Assembly (NCBI RefSeq): GCF_036884655.1
Contig: NC_088345.1
Span: 32,152,501 to 32,216,500 of the forward strand
Length of the DNA: 64,000 nucleotides
Origin: Musa acuminata AAA Group
Taxonomy: Eukaryota > Streptophyta > Magnoliopsida > Zingiberales > Musaceae
Reading direction: 5' to 3'
A model generated the notes under the pieces. It did no database searches, was not told the DNA's origin, and was given only the letters and a program-made list of their open reading frames with translations. Shown here one piece after another: positions 31,053-43,724 of the stretch. The position numbers and the translations under genes are program-made. Numbering within the stretch: position 1 is the first letter of the stretch; the number at the start of each line of letters is the position of its first letter.

Positions 31053-34000
31053 ATGATGTCAGGTTACACCTCTATCGACAACCAGAAGGTCTCCGGTTCC
31101 GTCCCTGCTGCTGCTCCTGTACGTGATTCTACCATCTCTTCTGGATCGACCGATCTCTTCCAGATCTATCGATATGACAATCCTGCATCCCCTCCTCGTT
31201 GATTGATTTGTATTTTGCAGGTCGTCTCTGGCCCCGATCGCATTACTACTGTCAGATTCACAGGTAATGATTAGGGTTCGCTGCATCCCGGTTCCTTTCG
31301 ATTTGCATTTGGATCTCGCATTCTTTTTTTCTTTTTTCTTATTTTGACGACTCTCTTTTTTGAGGAAAAAATATGTTAAAAAAATTTCTCTAAATTAAAT
31401 TCTTGCGTCTTTTGGTGATGTTGCAGAGTCCAATCTCCAGACTTTTCCACCTTCTTCCGAGACCCATGGCAAGCTATCCGCAGTTTTCCGCCCACCTTCT
31501 GATGCCGATGGTTTTCCCTCGATTCCTTTCGATCACCCGCCTTTTATTTTCACTTAATTGCTTCCGTTTCATTCATATCATTTATCCACTTTCGATCTGG
31601 ATCTGGGATTAATGACTGCTATAACATTCGTAGACACCTTCTCGAAGCCGGCTGCAGGGGGATCGAGCGAGCCCCAGCCGACCGGGTGGATGCAATCATT
31701 CACGGTGAGCGCTTATAAACCCTACTTCGATGTCGATACCGCGGACGTGGTGGAAAGGATCAGAGACTCCCTTTTCCCGTTCAGGGGGAACTTCACGGAG
31801 AAGACAGCAGACAACCCCGACTTGTATGTTTCCCGCCCCAGCCATCTTCGTGCTGCTGCGTTATACTATCTCTTGATTGTGTGATGTCTCATTTATTCAC
31901 ACGTGCATTCATTATGTGGAGCGATAAATTAAACCGTGATTGCCCCTTTTTTTTCATTTTGGACTGTTTATTTTCTTAGTGGGATATGAACTCTTAAGAA
32001 CTTGCTACACCTTTCTTCCCTTAGTTGGATATGAGTTCTTAAGAACTTGATTGTCAAAATACAGATTCTACGAAGATGAATATTTGGTTTTAGGCTGTTT
32101 TGAAACATGATATATTGAAACATCAGGCTTTTGTTGAAAGAAGGTTGCAGCTCTACATTTATTCTTTGCTTCTGCTGGAGCCCCTATAGATCTTGTTACT
32201 TGTTAGTAATTTGTTCCTAATGGACTTTGACCTATTTTCAAGCTATGAAGTTTAGACTATAGATGGAAGGTTAGTTTATTCGTTCTAACAATTAACAAAT
32301 TTACCTTCAGAAAATGAAGAGAAAGGGGAAGGGGGGAGGTAATCAAGAAAATGGTTTTAACAATGGAATGAGAGGGTATTTACAGACTTGTGAGGTTGTT
32401 ATAGCTAGCGATGAGTCCATTTTTTCCTAATAATTTTGAATTTGGTGGCTTGAAAATGGCAATGTGGCAGTTATGGATAAAGGTGTAAGTAAATTATCTA
32501 GGTAAAATGGGAAGGTGATGTTTTGTTCTATAATTAAGATTCAAGGTTACTTTGTCATAATAAGATATTTTGGATGATCAAATCAAGCTTGATTTAGGTC
32601 ATTTGCATCAATTTCTATTCACTGAATTGACACAAGTAGTTATTAAAATAGGTAATTTGGACTAAAGTAGACTGTTCATAATAACAATTGATGCTTTGAA
32701 TGATCAATTGAGTTGATTTATTGTGATTTGGTAATTGAGCTTAATTAGAAGATAAAACTTGAGAATCTCAAGAACTAACTGAGAAATTGATGTAATTGGT
32801 CATCAATTAAACTGGATTAAATCATGATGAATATGGACTGTCATAGCTTATGGATGAAGTATATAAAGTACCTGAATGCTGATTTATGAGCTGGTTATGA
32901 CAAACAAGGACAGAAAAGCTGAAATCCTATTTGATATTTTAAATTAGGATCATCATTGAAATTGATTTTATTCAAACAATATTTGTAGTTGTTCACATGG
33001 AGTTTTTGGCACTAATTAAAATATCTAACTATGGAAATTAGTGAAATTTCATTTAGAGGGTGTTTTCAACCTAACAGTGGTAATGTCTGTCATATGCAAC
33101 CTCAAGTTGTCAAATATCTTGAATTTTGTATGATTTTTAAAAACATCTTGTTGTGTGTTACATACAATGGGTCATTTGATCCTGACTTTTTGTACAATTC
33201 TCTTTTGTGCCTTTATTTTTGTTTCCTAATTGCCTATTCTGAAAATATGCTGAAGATTATGTAGTAATTCCTTTTAAGTTCCAGTTATGTATTAAATGAT
33301 TCAGGTGTTTTAGTTCTCCAACTTGCTTGATACGTTGATCACTGATATTCCTAGGTGCGGCAACTGTGGAAAATTCTATCCTCATGGGATTAACTTAGTT
33401 TTTTTTTCCTTATCAGATGTATAAATTTGTCCATTAGTTATTCTGTGGTTATATCTGATGTTACAATAAATTATGTTTCACATGATAATGTTACGTTATT
33501 GTTTCTTTATTTCATGCCTCTGGCAGGTATGGACCTTTCTGGATATGCACGACTTTGATCTTTGTAGCAGCTGCAATTGGCACATTTGTCACATATGTGG
33601 CACACAAATTGCAGAAGAAAGAGTGGGATTATGACATTAACCTGGTTACTTGGTCTGCTGGTTTATTCTATGGTTATGTTACCTTTGTTCCTCTTGGTTT
33701 ATACATTATTCTCAAGTACTTCTCGGTACCATCTGGCCTCATTCAACTTTGGTGTCTATATGGTTACTCTCTGTTCATATTCATTCCTGCCTCGGTAAGC
33801 TACATATTCATGTTATGTTTCTATTTTGTTTATCCTTGAATCTGTTTCTTAGCATGCTTTGCATAGAAGCTGTTTTCTTTGAGTGTGTATCTGCAAGCAT
33901 TAATAGATATTGATTTTTTTTTTGTGTTTCAATTTGGAATACGATATTTAGATTTGCACTTTGTACTTTGTACATGATTAAATTGGTTTCCATGTTTTTG

Positions 34001-35166
34001 AATTACAATTTGCATGAATTAGAACTGTCTACATATTTATTGGCCAAATAGGTTTCAGAAAAATATGCTATTATGCTGATTTTTTTTGGTCATCTGAAAC
34101 ATTTGCCAATCCATGGAAAGATAAATGCCAGCTAAAGTGCTGGTCATAGAATAATTCCTTGCTTCATAAAGTTAATGATCGTATTGATAGTTTATGACAT
34201 GTGGATTAAGCTCATTATACAGCATTTGTTTTTGCAGGCTCATGTTGGTAATTCACAAACTTTGTAGTGTATGACTTGTTGGTTGTGGTAAAATCTTCAA
34301 ATCACGCTGTAAACCAGGCTCATATAACAATCAAATATTTGGTTCAATTTTGATTAAAAAATTGACATCATATTTGATCTTCAAATGATTTTACTCTTCC
34401 TTTTTTGTAAATGATGATGACACATTTTTTCTGTAATTCAGTCTTCATTGAACTATGGCTTAAGAAATAGCGCTGTATTTTTGTTGCAAGATTGTCATTT
34501 ATATATTTTGTGGGGTCCAAGTTCAACCATATCATGCACTACACAAAAGCAATCATTTTACAAAAATGTGAGAATATGCTTTCTGGGAATATTTTGAAGT
34601 TTGAGAGAGAGTAAAGTGCATTCAGACCCACTATGAGCACATCCACAAATATTTGATCGAATCACTAATTTCTGATACATATGGGTGTCAGTTTGAGCTG
34701 CAAGTCATTGTTTGTATGAAGCGAAATATAATTAAAACTTCATTGGTTGTGTGAGTCCATAACATAATCCTAAAAGCCAAAAGCAAGGGTTTCATTATAA
34801 CATGATTGATTGTATTATACTTGCTGCATTTTTTTATAAGTACCGCTATATATTTCTAGCCTCTTTCTGTTAGTACCTTCCAAACAGTTCATGGTTGTGA
34901 AGATCAAACTTTGAAGTTATACAACATTGATCCCTATTGTATCTTTACAGTGTCTGTCTATCGTACCTGTGGAGATATTCAGATGGGTGATTGTTGGTGT
35001 TGCTGGATTCATGTCTGCTGCTTTTGTTGCCTTGAATCTTCGTTCACACATAAAATCTGCAGGTGAGAGGTGGTTTCTAATCGTTGCTGTAATATTCCTG
35101 TTGCAGTTGGCTCTTGCTGTAGTCCTCAAGCTCTACTTTTTCACCATAACAGTAGGAACAAAGTAA
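31053..35166 (+). CDS. Yip1-domain integral membrane protein (YIPF1/2-like), six coding exons
   Basis: Exons 31053-31118, 31221-31263, 31427-31510, 31634-31823, 33527-33794 and 34951-35166 all have GT/AG borders. They join into an 867-base frame for 288 residues, starting MMSGYTSIDNQKVSGS and ending TITVGTK. An N-terminal cytosolic part is followed by the Yip1 motif DLYGP (127-131) and five probable membrane segments (about 132-153, 168-190, 199-217, 227-247, 258-281). YGYSLF at 206-211 fits the second Yip1 motif. Family members sit in Golgi/ER-Golgi membranes, bind Rab GTPases and support vesicle traffic. It resembles the Arabidopsis Yip1-family proteins beginning MMSG.YT.IDNQ. Introns 4 and 5 are long (1,703 and 1,156 bases). 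It is the only intact host gene seen. The first of two tandem ATGs was chosen to match the relatives. Confidence 0.93.
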
Positions 35167-36008
35167 GCTCCCTTTTTACCCTTCTTTTGTGTAAGAATAT
35201 AGCTGATAAAGGTCAATCTAGCTTCTCTAGTACAAACCACATTCTTTCAAGCCAGCAAGTGTATTATTTAGTTCATAAGTGCATTCGTTTTGCAATATTC
35301 AGTGCCCTAATTTATTGGTAGCTGAACGTTTTATTCTCACCATCACATTGCAGATTTAGATATTTTGATTTGTGTTTCAGTATGACATGTAGTTTACTGT
35401 TGTCTCCTGAGTTGAAATTTCCGAGTTTCCGGAGAAGAATGCCAGCTTATTGTGTTCAATCCTTATTTTATCTGTCTTTGCTGTGGCTGACTAGTTTTTT
35501 ATTGTATTACTGTTGCATCTGATTCGTGGTACCTCGCACTCCATACATCTTGTTTTCCTCACCTAGATACACGTGGTTTGGATTTACAATGCAGCGCAAT
35601 TGACAGACAAGAAATGGATATACAATAAGATGAATGTAAGTTGAAATTAAGTAAAAAACCGTTGCAGGTAGTAGTAGATCAAATGATTGATTTGTCTTAC
35701 AACAATCTTTAGTATATTCTCGTATATAATATCATCTACTTGTAGATAATAAGCAAGAACATTGCGCAAGCTTTTATCCTATCATTGTAGTTATAACATA
35801 ACTTGTTTATAGTCTTTTCAGTAAAGGCATTAATAAATCAAGCATGTTCGAAGTTGACGGAATAAATAAATCCACCCGTAATTGCATCATGCAAAGATTT
35901 ACTTCAAATTTGCTTGTGTCAGCTATAATTACGTAGAATACGCCCGCTGGCTTTTGGTCTGTCTGCCAGCCACTCCACGTTGTTTACAGGAATTTGTATG
36001 GGATAGGA

Positions 36009-36010
<2 letters not shown>
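35167..36010 (+). other. 3' flank of the Yip1 gene
   Basis: Probable 3' UTR then intergenic DNA. No gene is recognised. The stop TAA overlaps a sequence (aaagtaagc) that would also serve as a splice donor, so an alternative 3' end cannot be excluded. No clear polyadenylation signal is singled out. Confidence 0.4.

Positions 36011-36057
<47 letters not shown>
36011..36057. repeat. (AT)n microsatellite
   Basis: An uninterrupted at-dinucleotide run of about 47 bases, directly visible. Confidence 0.97.
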
Positions 36058-36058
<1 letters not shown>

Positions 36059-36770
36059 CCCGATTTAAGTCAACAATAGATCGGACTTAAAATAATACTA
36101 ATAAAAATCAAATAATATTAATATAACATAAAAATATTTTTAAAATTAAATAAAATTATTATCAAAATAAAAAATATAAAGTGAATTAAAGTGAATTTGT
36201 GCTTGAAAACTTCAACTTGTGCCATGTTTTCAATCTTGTCCATATTAAAGTGAATTTATAATCATTTGGGGGCAAACATCACTTAAGTATTATGAGAGGG
36301 AATTTTTGGATAATTAAGTTGCACTTTTTATCAATGTGATTATATTAGTTGTGTTTGTGTAATTTTATTTTTGAGACAAATGATGAAATCAACATTTAAG
36401 TCCAAGAGTTTACAATAAACTATTAAAGTCTTATTCAAATAAGGTCATAGGAAGGTTGTTTACCAGCTCAGAATTATCCGAGAAAATAAAGGAGCACTAG
36501 AAGCCGAAAAGAAAAAGGCTAAGGATATTTTGCCCGAGAATGTCTCAATGATCGCCAAAATACAAAGAGGGTTGTCATGTTCGAACAACTGGACCTACCA
36601 GACGATTATGAGATTATTTCGGTCCAATAATGATCATATTAAAAAACAACCTAATTCCATTAAAAAATAATATAACTCATCATCTTCTTTTTTTAATTTT
36701 TTTTAAAGAAAACATTAGAAATGACGAACAAATACCTAATTATGACATTCTATTTTTTAAATATATAAAA

Positions 36771-36824
<54 letters not shown>

Positions 36825-37857
36825 TATTTTTGTATTTGAAAATTGAATATTATATTTTTTTATTTTACCCAATTTAAGATAAATTTACAGCCACTTTGAG
36901 CCAGAAACCACCTGAATATTATGAACGAAGATTTAAGGGAATTTTGTTTGAAGATTATATTATTTTTGAATGAGGTTACATTATTTTTATGATCGTCTAA
37001 CTCATTTTTTTCAAAAATTTTTAAAATTTTAAGAAACCTTAGAAATAACTTGAAAAGGTCTAAATGCACTTTTTTTTTTTCAATTTTTAAGTCTTAAAAT
37101 TGGCACTTTGTTATTTATTTCAATCTTTAAAAGCATGAAATTATATTATTTTTTATTTTTTATCTAATTCAAGGTGAATTCGTAATTACTTCATGAGAAA
37201 AATTACTTGAATATAATCAAAGAAAGAAAATGAGGAAAAAATTAAAAAAAGTGATTGAGGACACTTTTGCTATTTTGAAAAATAGAGTCTACGGCTATGG
37301 AAACAAAAATAATTATAATAATATATAATTATCAAAAATTTATGAGGATTTGTCAGTATAACATTGTAAATTGTATATATAAAGATCGCTTTGTGACATT
37401 TGTATCCAAAGTGTTCACTTTTTTTTAACGTAAAGCGATTGATTTCCCCCTTATTTCCACCCACCAAATTATTTTGCTTCTTAATTTCAAATCAAGATGA
37501 AAAACGTTTCGAAAAAAAAAGAAATGACACTATTCTATTTCAGTATAGTCCTGGTCGAGCTATAACATTATTTTGCTAGATACATATAGGATAAATTATT
37601 ATTATTCCTTAAATTTGTGGTTATTTTTTTCACTTAACGTGGTAAAATTAGTTATTAATGGATTAATAACTTGACAGAATCTTACGATAATCATGTCTCG
37701 TATTAGATGTATATTTGATCACATGTAATGAACATAAGGTATTTGATAGGTAGAAGTAAAACATTATATAGAAATACTATGTTAGTATCACTCTCAATAT
37801 GAATGTCACGGTATTTATAACACTTTACTTCTTTTAAACTCATAATATATAGACATG

Positions 37858-37860
<3 letters not shown>
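36058..37860. other. AT-rich intergenic region
   Basis: No gene. It contains a (TTA)n microsatellite and three diverged copies of a ~65-bp phrase (about 36236-36300, 36868-36930, 37162-37215). The phrase reads roughly 'aatt.aag.tgaatt.ataatcactt...catcacttgaatattat'. It may be an old repeat or decayed mobile element. Confidence 0.5.
36771..36823. repeat. (TTA)n microsatellite
   Basis: About 17 att/tta trinucleotide units in a row, directly visible. Confidence 0.97.

Positions 37861-37902
<42 letters not shown>
37861..37902. repeat. (AT)n microsatellite at the edge of element J
   Basis: About 21 at-dinucleotides. It lies ~60 bases from the truncated end of LTR J and may mark the breakpoint. 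Confidence 0.95.
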
Positions 37903-37905
<3 letters not shown>

Positions 37906-37964
37906 GTGGTTTAACGTGAATTGATGTTGATAGAGTAATTTTGATATATATATACAAAGATATT

Positions 37965-39666
37965 AAAATCGAAAACAGTTTTCGTTCGATAGAAGTGATT
38001 TTGGTAACAAAGCCGATTCGTAAATCACTTCAACTTTTGACTAGGAGAGATGCACAAAGATATGAACGCAGTTTGCAATTACGAAGGAAATCAGAATATA
38101 AGCGCAAACTGAAATACGACGTTCGTACGATAAAAGCGATTTCGGTATAAAAGCTGATTCGTAAACCACTTTAACTTGAGATAAGGCGAGATGCAGTTAA
38201 AGCAAAGATATAAAGGTAGTTTGCAGTTATAATGGAAATCAGAATGTAAGCGCAAACTGAAATACGACGTTCGTACGATAAAACTGATTTGCCTTTTAAA
38301 CCCCGATTCGGAAAGCACTGAACTCTGAAACACGTTCGTAAAAACACAGAAGGCAGTAAGCTATTGAGGAGGTTTGCAGTAAAGACAAGATGCTCAAAGT
38401 AAATGCAAACCGAGATTTAGAGTGGTTCAGTCAATCTTGACCTACTCCACTTTTGACTTCCTCCACCGACGAGGTCACCGACGTCAACTAGAGGCCTTCC
38501 TTCAATAGACGAAGGACAACCACCCTTTTACAGTTTCACTCCTTTTGACGGGCTTAGGAGACAACCCTTATAGAATTTTCTTTCCTCTCTTTACAACTCA
38601 GAACTTGAAAGAACAGAGAGAGAAGAACTTTTGGCCTTTACAACAATTTTGAGCTCTAAGAATCACGAAAAAAGATCAAGATTTCGGTGTAAGTTGATAC
38701 CCTTTCAGTGCTGAATGGGTGGGGTATTTATAGGCCCCAACCCAGTTCAAATTTGGAGCTCAAACTGTCAATTCCTGGAATTCCGGGATCAGGCGGTTGC
38801 ACCTCCTGACTGGAGCGGTTGCACCGCCTGGCAGAGCTCGAAGACTGAGCCTATGGGTGGTGCTACCTCTTGTTAGGGGCGGTTGCACCTCCTGACAGAG
38901 CTCGAAGACCGAGCTCAAGCGGTTGCACCTCCTGACTGAGGTGGTTGCACCGCCTGGTAGAGCTCAAAGACCGAGCTCAGGCGGTGCCACCTCCTATCAA
39001 GGGAGGTTGCACCGCCCAGTCTTGCCCGGAGACTGAGCCCCAGGCGGTGCCACCGCCTGGCTGGAGCGGTTGCACCTCCCAGTCTCGCTCGGAGACTGAG
39101 CCCAGGCGGTGCAACCTCCTACCTTGGGCGGTTCAACCGCCTAGCAGAAATCAGGGTCCGAATGGGTTGATCCATTCGGCCCAATTTGGGTTTTTCAGGA
39201 GCCCAATTGCCCCAAGATTAAATTAATGGGATCACCTCCCATTTCCAACTTAATCAATGTACTAACTATGATTTTTCCTAAGACATTTACTGCAACTTGC
39301 TCCGGTGCGTCAATCGCTTCTTCCGGCGAGCTTCCGGCGAACTTCCGTCGATCATCCGATGAACCCTCGGTGATGCTCCTGCGGACTTCCGACAAACTCC
39401 TGGACTTACGACGATTCACTTGGCGAGTTCTGACGAGCTTCTTTGGCAAGCTTATGGACTTCTCAGATTTGTTCCCGCAGAACTTTCGACGACTGTTCGA
39501 ACTTTCGTCGAACTCTCGAACTCCCAACGTGATCATTGTCTTGACTCCGGCGCAACTCCTGCTGCATGTCTCACTTTCATCGTAGTTAATCCTGCACACT
39601 TATCTCAACATATAGATTAGATAACAAATGATAATTGACTTCATCATCAAAATCCGAGATTCAACG
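37965..39666 (-). mobile_element. Element J 3' LTR, end truncated
   Basis: Minus-strand LTR starting at 39666 (cgttgaatctcgg; TG altered to CG). Palindrome array 38790-39142, TATA near 38727 (reverse of ggcctataaatacc). A section repeated about 2.5 times with a ~145-bp period (cgttcgtacgataaaa at about 37983, 38120, 38269) replaces the short U5 tandem array of its relatives. The final part with the C tract and cctaaca is absent. Confidence 0.87.
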
Positions 39667-40683
39667 ATCTCCCCCTTTTTGATGATGACAATCAATTGAT
39701 AATGGAGTTAACCTTAACTCCCCCTATCTATATGCCATACTTGAGATAAGTCATTCTTGAATTCAAAACCTAAGAATTCAAGAGACATATTGATAAGTTA
39801 AAATCATTTAAACTTATCAATATTCCCATCATGATTCCCATCATGATGTATCTCTCTGAAGATGATGTCAAGGCTTGACATTCATTTTCAAATATAACAA
39901 GTTTGAATGATGGTAATAGTAGCAATTCATCATATTGTAAGATATCAACATGTAAAGCTATGAAGTAAGATTTTGATATCATTATATGATGTACACATTT
40001 CAAATATTTTAGCAAGTATTGCATTTCTTTACGTGGTAAGATATCAACTCAAGGCATAATGCAAATTAATGCATGGCGTCTGTTCATATCTCTTGGTGAT
40101 GCAAGCATGGTATAATCATAGCATCAATGTTTATAGCATCAATTCATATATTTCTCCCCCTTTGTCATCAACAAAAAGCATGGTAGTTGTGATACCAGCA
40201 AATTATCAAGCATATAAAGGAAGGAGATTGCGTTGAATACTTCTTCCTCTTTTTTTTTTTGTTATAATCCTTTTTGCATGAAGTAGGAAAGCCATTTGTG
40301 ATACCAACTATTTGTGAGTTTACTTTGAGTCAAGATATGTGTGTGAAATAGCTTTTTGCAAGTAAAAATACTATCATCCATATTTCAAGATGGAATTCAT
40401 AAGCAGGAATCATTTCATCAAATCCATTTCAGAAAAGAAATATTTTTCATAAGAGTGTACGAGAGAATTTAATTTTTAGCATTCCAATTATTAAGCGAAT
40501 CCGAAAAATGAAATGAACTCTTTCATGCATTCGGACAAAACTATGCTATAGATTTTCAAATACAATCATGAAGACAAAATATTTTTGTATTCAACACATA
40601 ATTTCCAACATGTTATTTAGGCATGTAATATCAATCAAGTGATTTGAGCATTTAATAAAGTCCAAAAAATAATTTTAACTAGT
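39667..40683 (-). mobile_element. Element J untranslated region with polypurine tracts
   Basis: No gene. Reverse-complement purine tracts are at 39667-39680 (next to the LTR), about 39717-39728 (ctccccctatctatatgcc) and about 40153-40180 (tttctccccctttgtcatcaac). This is the same arrangement as in element B, near 12788, 13261 and 13311. Confidence 0.8.
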
Positions 40684-43600
40684 TTATGTATTCGGACACA
40701 TCAACATTCCTAATTCTCTTCTTATGAAATCAAATTGCTCTTCACTCAGAGGTTTTGTAAAAATATCAGCTAGTTGATGTTTAGTATCAATGAACTCTAT
40801 GGTTACGTCATGATTAGTAACATGATCTCGTATAAAGTGATGTCTAATATCAATATGTTTTGTTCTTGAGTGTATTATAGGATTCTTGGTTAAGCATATT
40901 GCACTTGTGTTATCACATTTAATGAGAATATTTTTAAGATGAACTTTGTAATCTTCTAAGGTGTTTTTCATCCATACAACTTGTGCACAGCATGCACTTG
41001 CTACAATATATTCAACTTCGGTTGTTGATAGTGCAACCGAGTTTTGTTTCTTAGATGACCAGGAAATAAGGGCATGTCTTAAAAATTGACATGATCCTGA
41101 TGTGCTTTTTCTATCTAGTCTACAGCCAGCAAAGTCCGCATTAGCATAAGCAATTAACTCAAGATTCTTTGATTTTGGTTACTATAATCCTAGATTTGTG
41201 GTACCATTAATATATCTAAGTATTCTTTTAACTGCTTTGAGATGAGATATCTTAGGGTTTGATTGAAATCTAGCACAAAGTCCTACACTGAACATGATGT
41301 CTGGTCTGGTTGCAGTGAGGTAAAGTAAACTTCCTATCATACCCCTATAAGTTTTTGATCGAAGCTTTCTCCACTTTCATCAATTTCTAACTTAGTGGAG
41401 GTGCTCATAGGAGTGTTAATAGCCTTCATATTAAATTTTTTTAATAAATTCATAGCATATTTAGTTTGACTAATAAAGATGCCATTGCTTAGTTGTTTGA
41501 TTTGTAAGCCTATGAAGAATGTTAATTCTCCCATTAAACTCATTTCGAATTCAAGACTCATAGTTTTAGCAAACGATTCATAAAGAGATTCATTCGTGGA
41601 ACCAAAGATAATATCATCAACATAAATCTGAACAATGAGAAAATTATTTTCAAAATTCTTGATGAATAATGTAGTATCAACCTTGCCTTTTGTGAAATTA
41701 TTTTCAATAAGAAAAGAACTAAGTCTCTCATACCAAGCCCTTGGGGCTTGTTTTAAACCATAGAGAGCTTTAGTTAATCTAAACACATGATTAGGGAGGC
41801 TATTATTTTCAAATCCAGGAGGTTGTTCAACATAGACTTCTTCAGAAATAAAGCCATTAAGAAAAGCGCTTTTAACATCCATTTGAAACAACTTAAAATT
41901 ATTACTACTAGCGTAGGCAAGGAGCATCCTTATGGCTTCCAATCGAGCCACAGGAGCGAAGGTTTCTTCGTAATCGATACCTTCTTCTTGGTTGAAACCT
42001 TTGGCCACTAATCTAGCCTTGTTTCTAACCACGATACCATTTTCATCTTGCTTGTTTCTAAAGACTCATTTAGTACCAATAACTAAATGGTCATTTGGCC
42101 TAGGAACAAGCTTCCACACCTCATTTCTCTCAAATTGATTCAATTCATCTTGCATTGCGATAATCCATGAATCATCTTTCATGGCTTCGTCAACACATTT
42201 AGGTTCAATTTGGGAGAGAAAAGCGACGTTCGCACAAAAATTTTTAAGAGAAGATCGTGTTTGAACCCCCTTTGATGTGTCTCCTAAGATTAGCTCCTCG
42301 GGATGAGCATCTACATACTTCCAATCCTTGGGTAAGGATGTTTCGGAAGTGGATGCATCCAAGTTGTTAGTTGGAGATGGGGTTTCATTTAAATTTAAGG
42401 AATCAAAATTAACATCATCATCAAAATCGTTTTTCCTGATTTCGGAAATCTCATTGAAAACAACATGAATGGATTCTTCAATAATTAAGGTTCTTTTATT
42501 GAAGATACGAAAAGTTTTAGAAACCGAAGAATAACCAAGAAAGATTCCTTCATCGGATTTAGCATCAAATTTTCCTAAGTTATCCTTTTCATTCAAGATA
42601 AAACACTTACACCCAAAGACTTTAAAATATGAAACATTGGGTTTTTTGTTGTTCCATAACTCATAAGGAGTTTTGGTGAGTAAGGGTCTTACCAGAACTC
42701 TATTCAAAATATAGCATGCGGTGTTTACGGCTTCGGCCCAAAAATATTTGGGTAGGCTATGTTCATTCAACATGGTTCTTGCCATTTCTTATAAATTTCG
42801 ATTTTTTTTTTCTACTACTCCATTTTGTTGAGGATTTCTTGGAGTAGAGAAATTATGGTTGTATCCATTGAGTTCACAAAATTCTTGGAAATCATGGTTT
42901 TGAAATTCTCCACCGTGATCACTTCTAATTGACGAAATCATAGACCCCTTTTCATTTTGAACAAGTTTACAAAACTTGGTAAAATATCTAAAGCATTCAT
43001 TTTTCTGTTTTAAGAAGTAAGTCCATGTATATCTACTATAGTCATCCACAATGACGAAGGCATATTTGCTACCTCCTAGACTTGATGTAGAGATTTGTCT
43101 GAACAAGTCCATATGAATCAATTGAAAGGGCCTAGAGGTGCTTATTTGATTCTTAGATTTGAAACTACCCTTAATTTGTTTGCCTAATTGGCAAGCATCA
43201 CATACATTATCTTTGATGAACTTGATATGAGGAATTCCTCTTACAAGTTCTTTAGATGATATTTGAGTGATTAGTTTCATGCTAGCATGACCTAATCTTC
43301 TATGCCATAGCCAAGCATTCTCATTCAAAACCGAAAAACACATTTCATTACACAAATCATTGATGTTAATAGTGTATACGTTATTTTGTTTTAATGCAAT
43401 CATAAACATGTTTTTGTGTGGTTTTTCAATGATGCAAGCATTAGATTCGAATTTGACAATGTATCCTTTATCACATAGTTGACTAATGCTCAAGAGGTTA
43501 TGTTTTAAACTATTAACTAACAAAACATCTTCAATAAAGAAGTTGGATTTGTTACCTATGGTTCCTTTGCCAATGATTTTACCTTTGTTGTTGTCTCCGA

Positions 43601-43724
43601 AGGTGACATAGCCTTCGTCTATGCTAGTGAGCTTAGAGAATTGAGATGGATCTCCGGTCATATGCCTTGAGCATCCACTATCAAGGTACCATCTCTTGCT
43701 CCTAGCTTACGATGGTATAGGTTT
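40684..43724 (-). pseudogene. Element J pol: protease, integrase, RT, RNase H, few lesions
   Basis: In minus-strand order: protease WYLDSGCSRHMTG (DSG codons 43682-43674), preintegrase HRRLGHASMKL...CDACQLGK, integrase core (HMDLF, SDHGGEF, NGVVEKKNRN), linker, RT ([19 protein letters not shown] near 41620) and RNase H to the end FDFIRRELGMLMCPNT. Visible lesions: TAA at 43707-43709, TAA at 42789-42791 (Gln to stop), TGA at 42066-42068 (Trp to stop in GTKWVF), a one-base loss near 41345, and stop codons near 41180. Domain order integrase-before-RT is copia. It is a plausible recent relative of the helper for the pol-less elements B, C, E and F. Confidence 0.92.

Noticed and set aside
33555..33913. 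Separate small membrane-protein genes in exon 5 of the Yip1 gene
   Set aside because: The frame is exon 5 of the spliced gene; the other frames are shadows that run into the intron.
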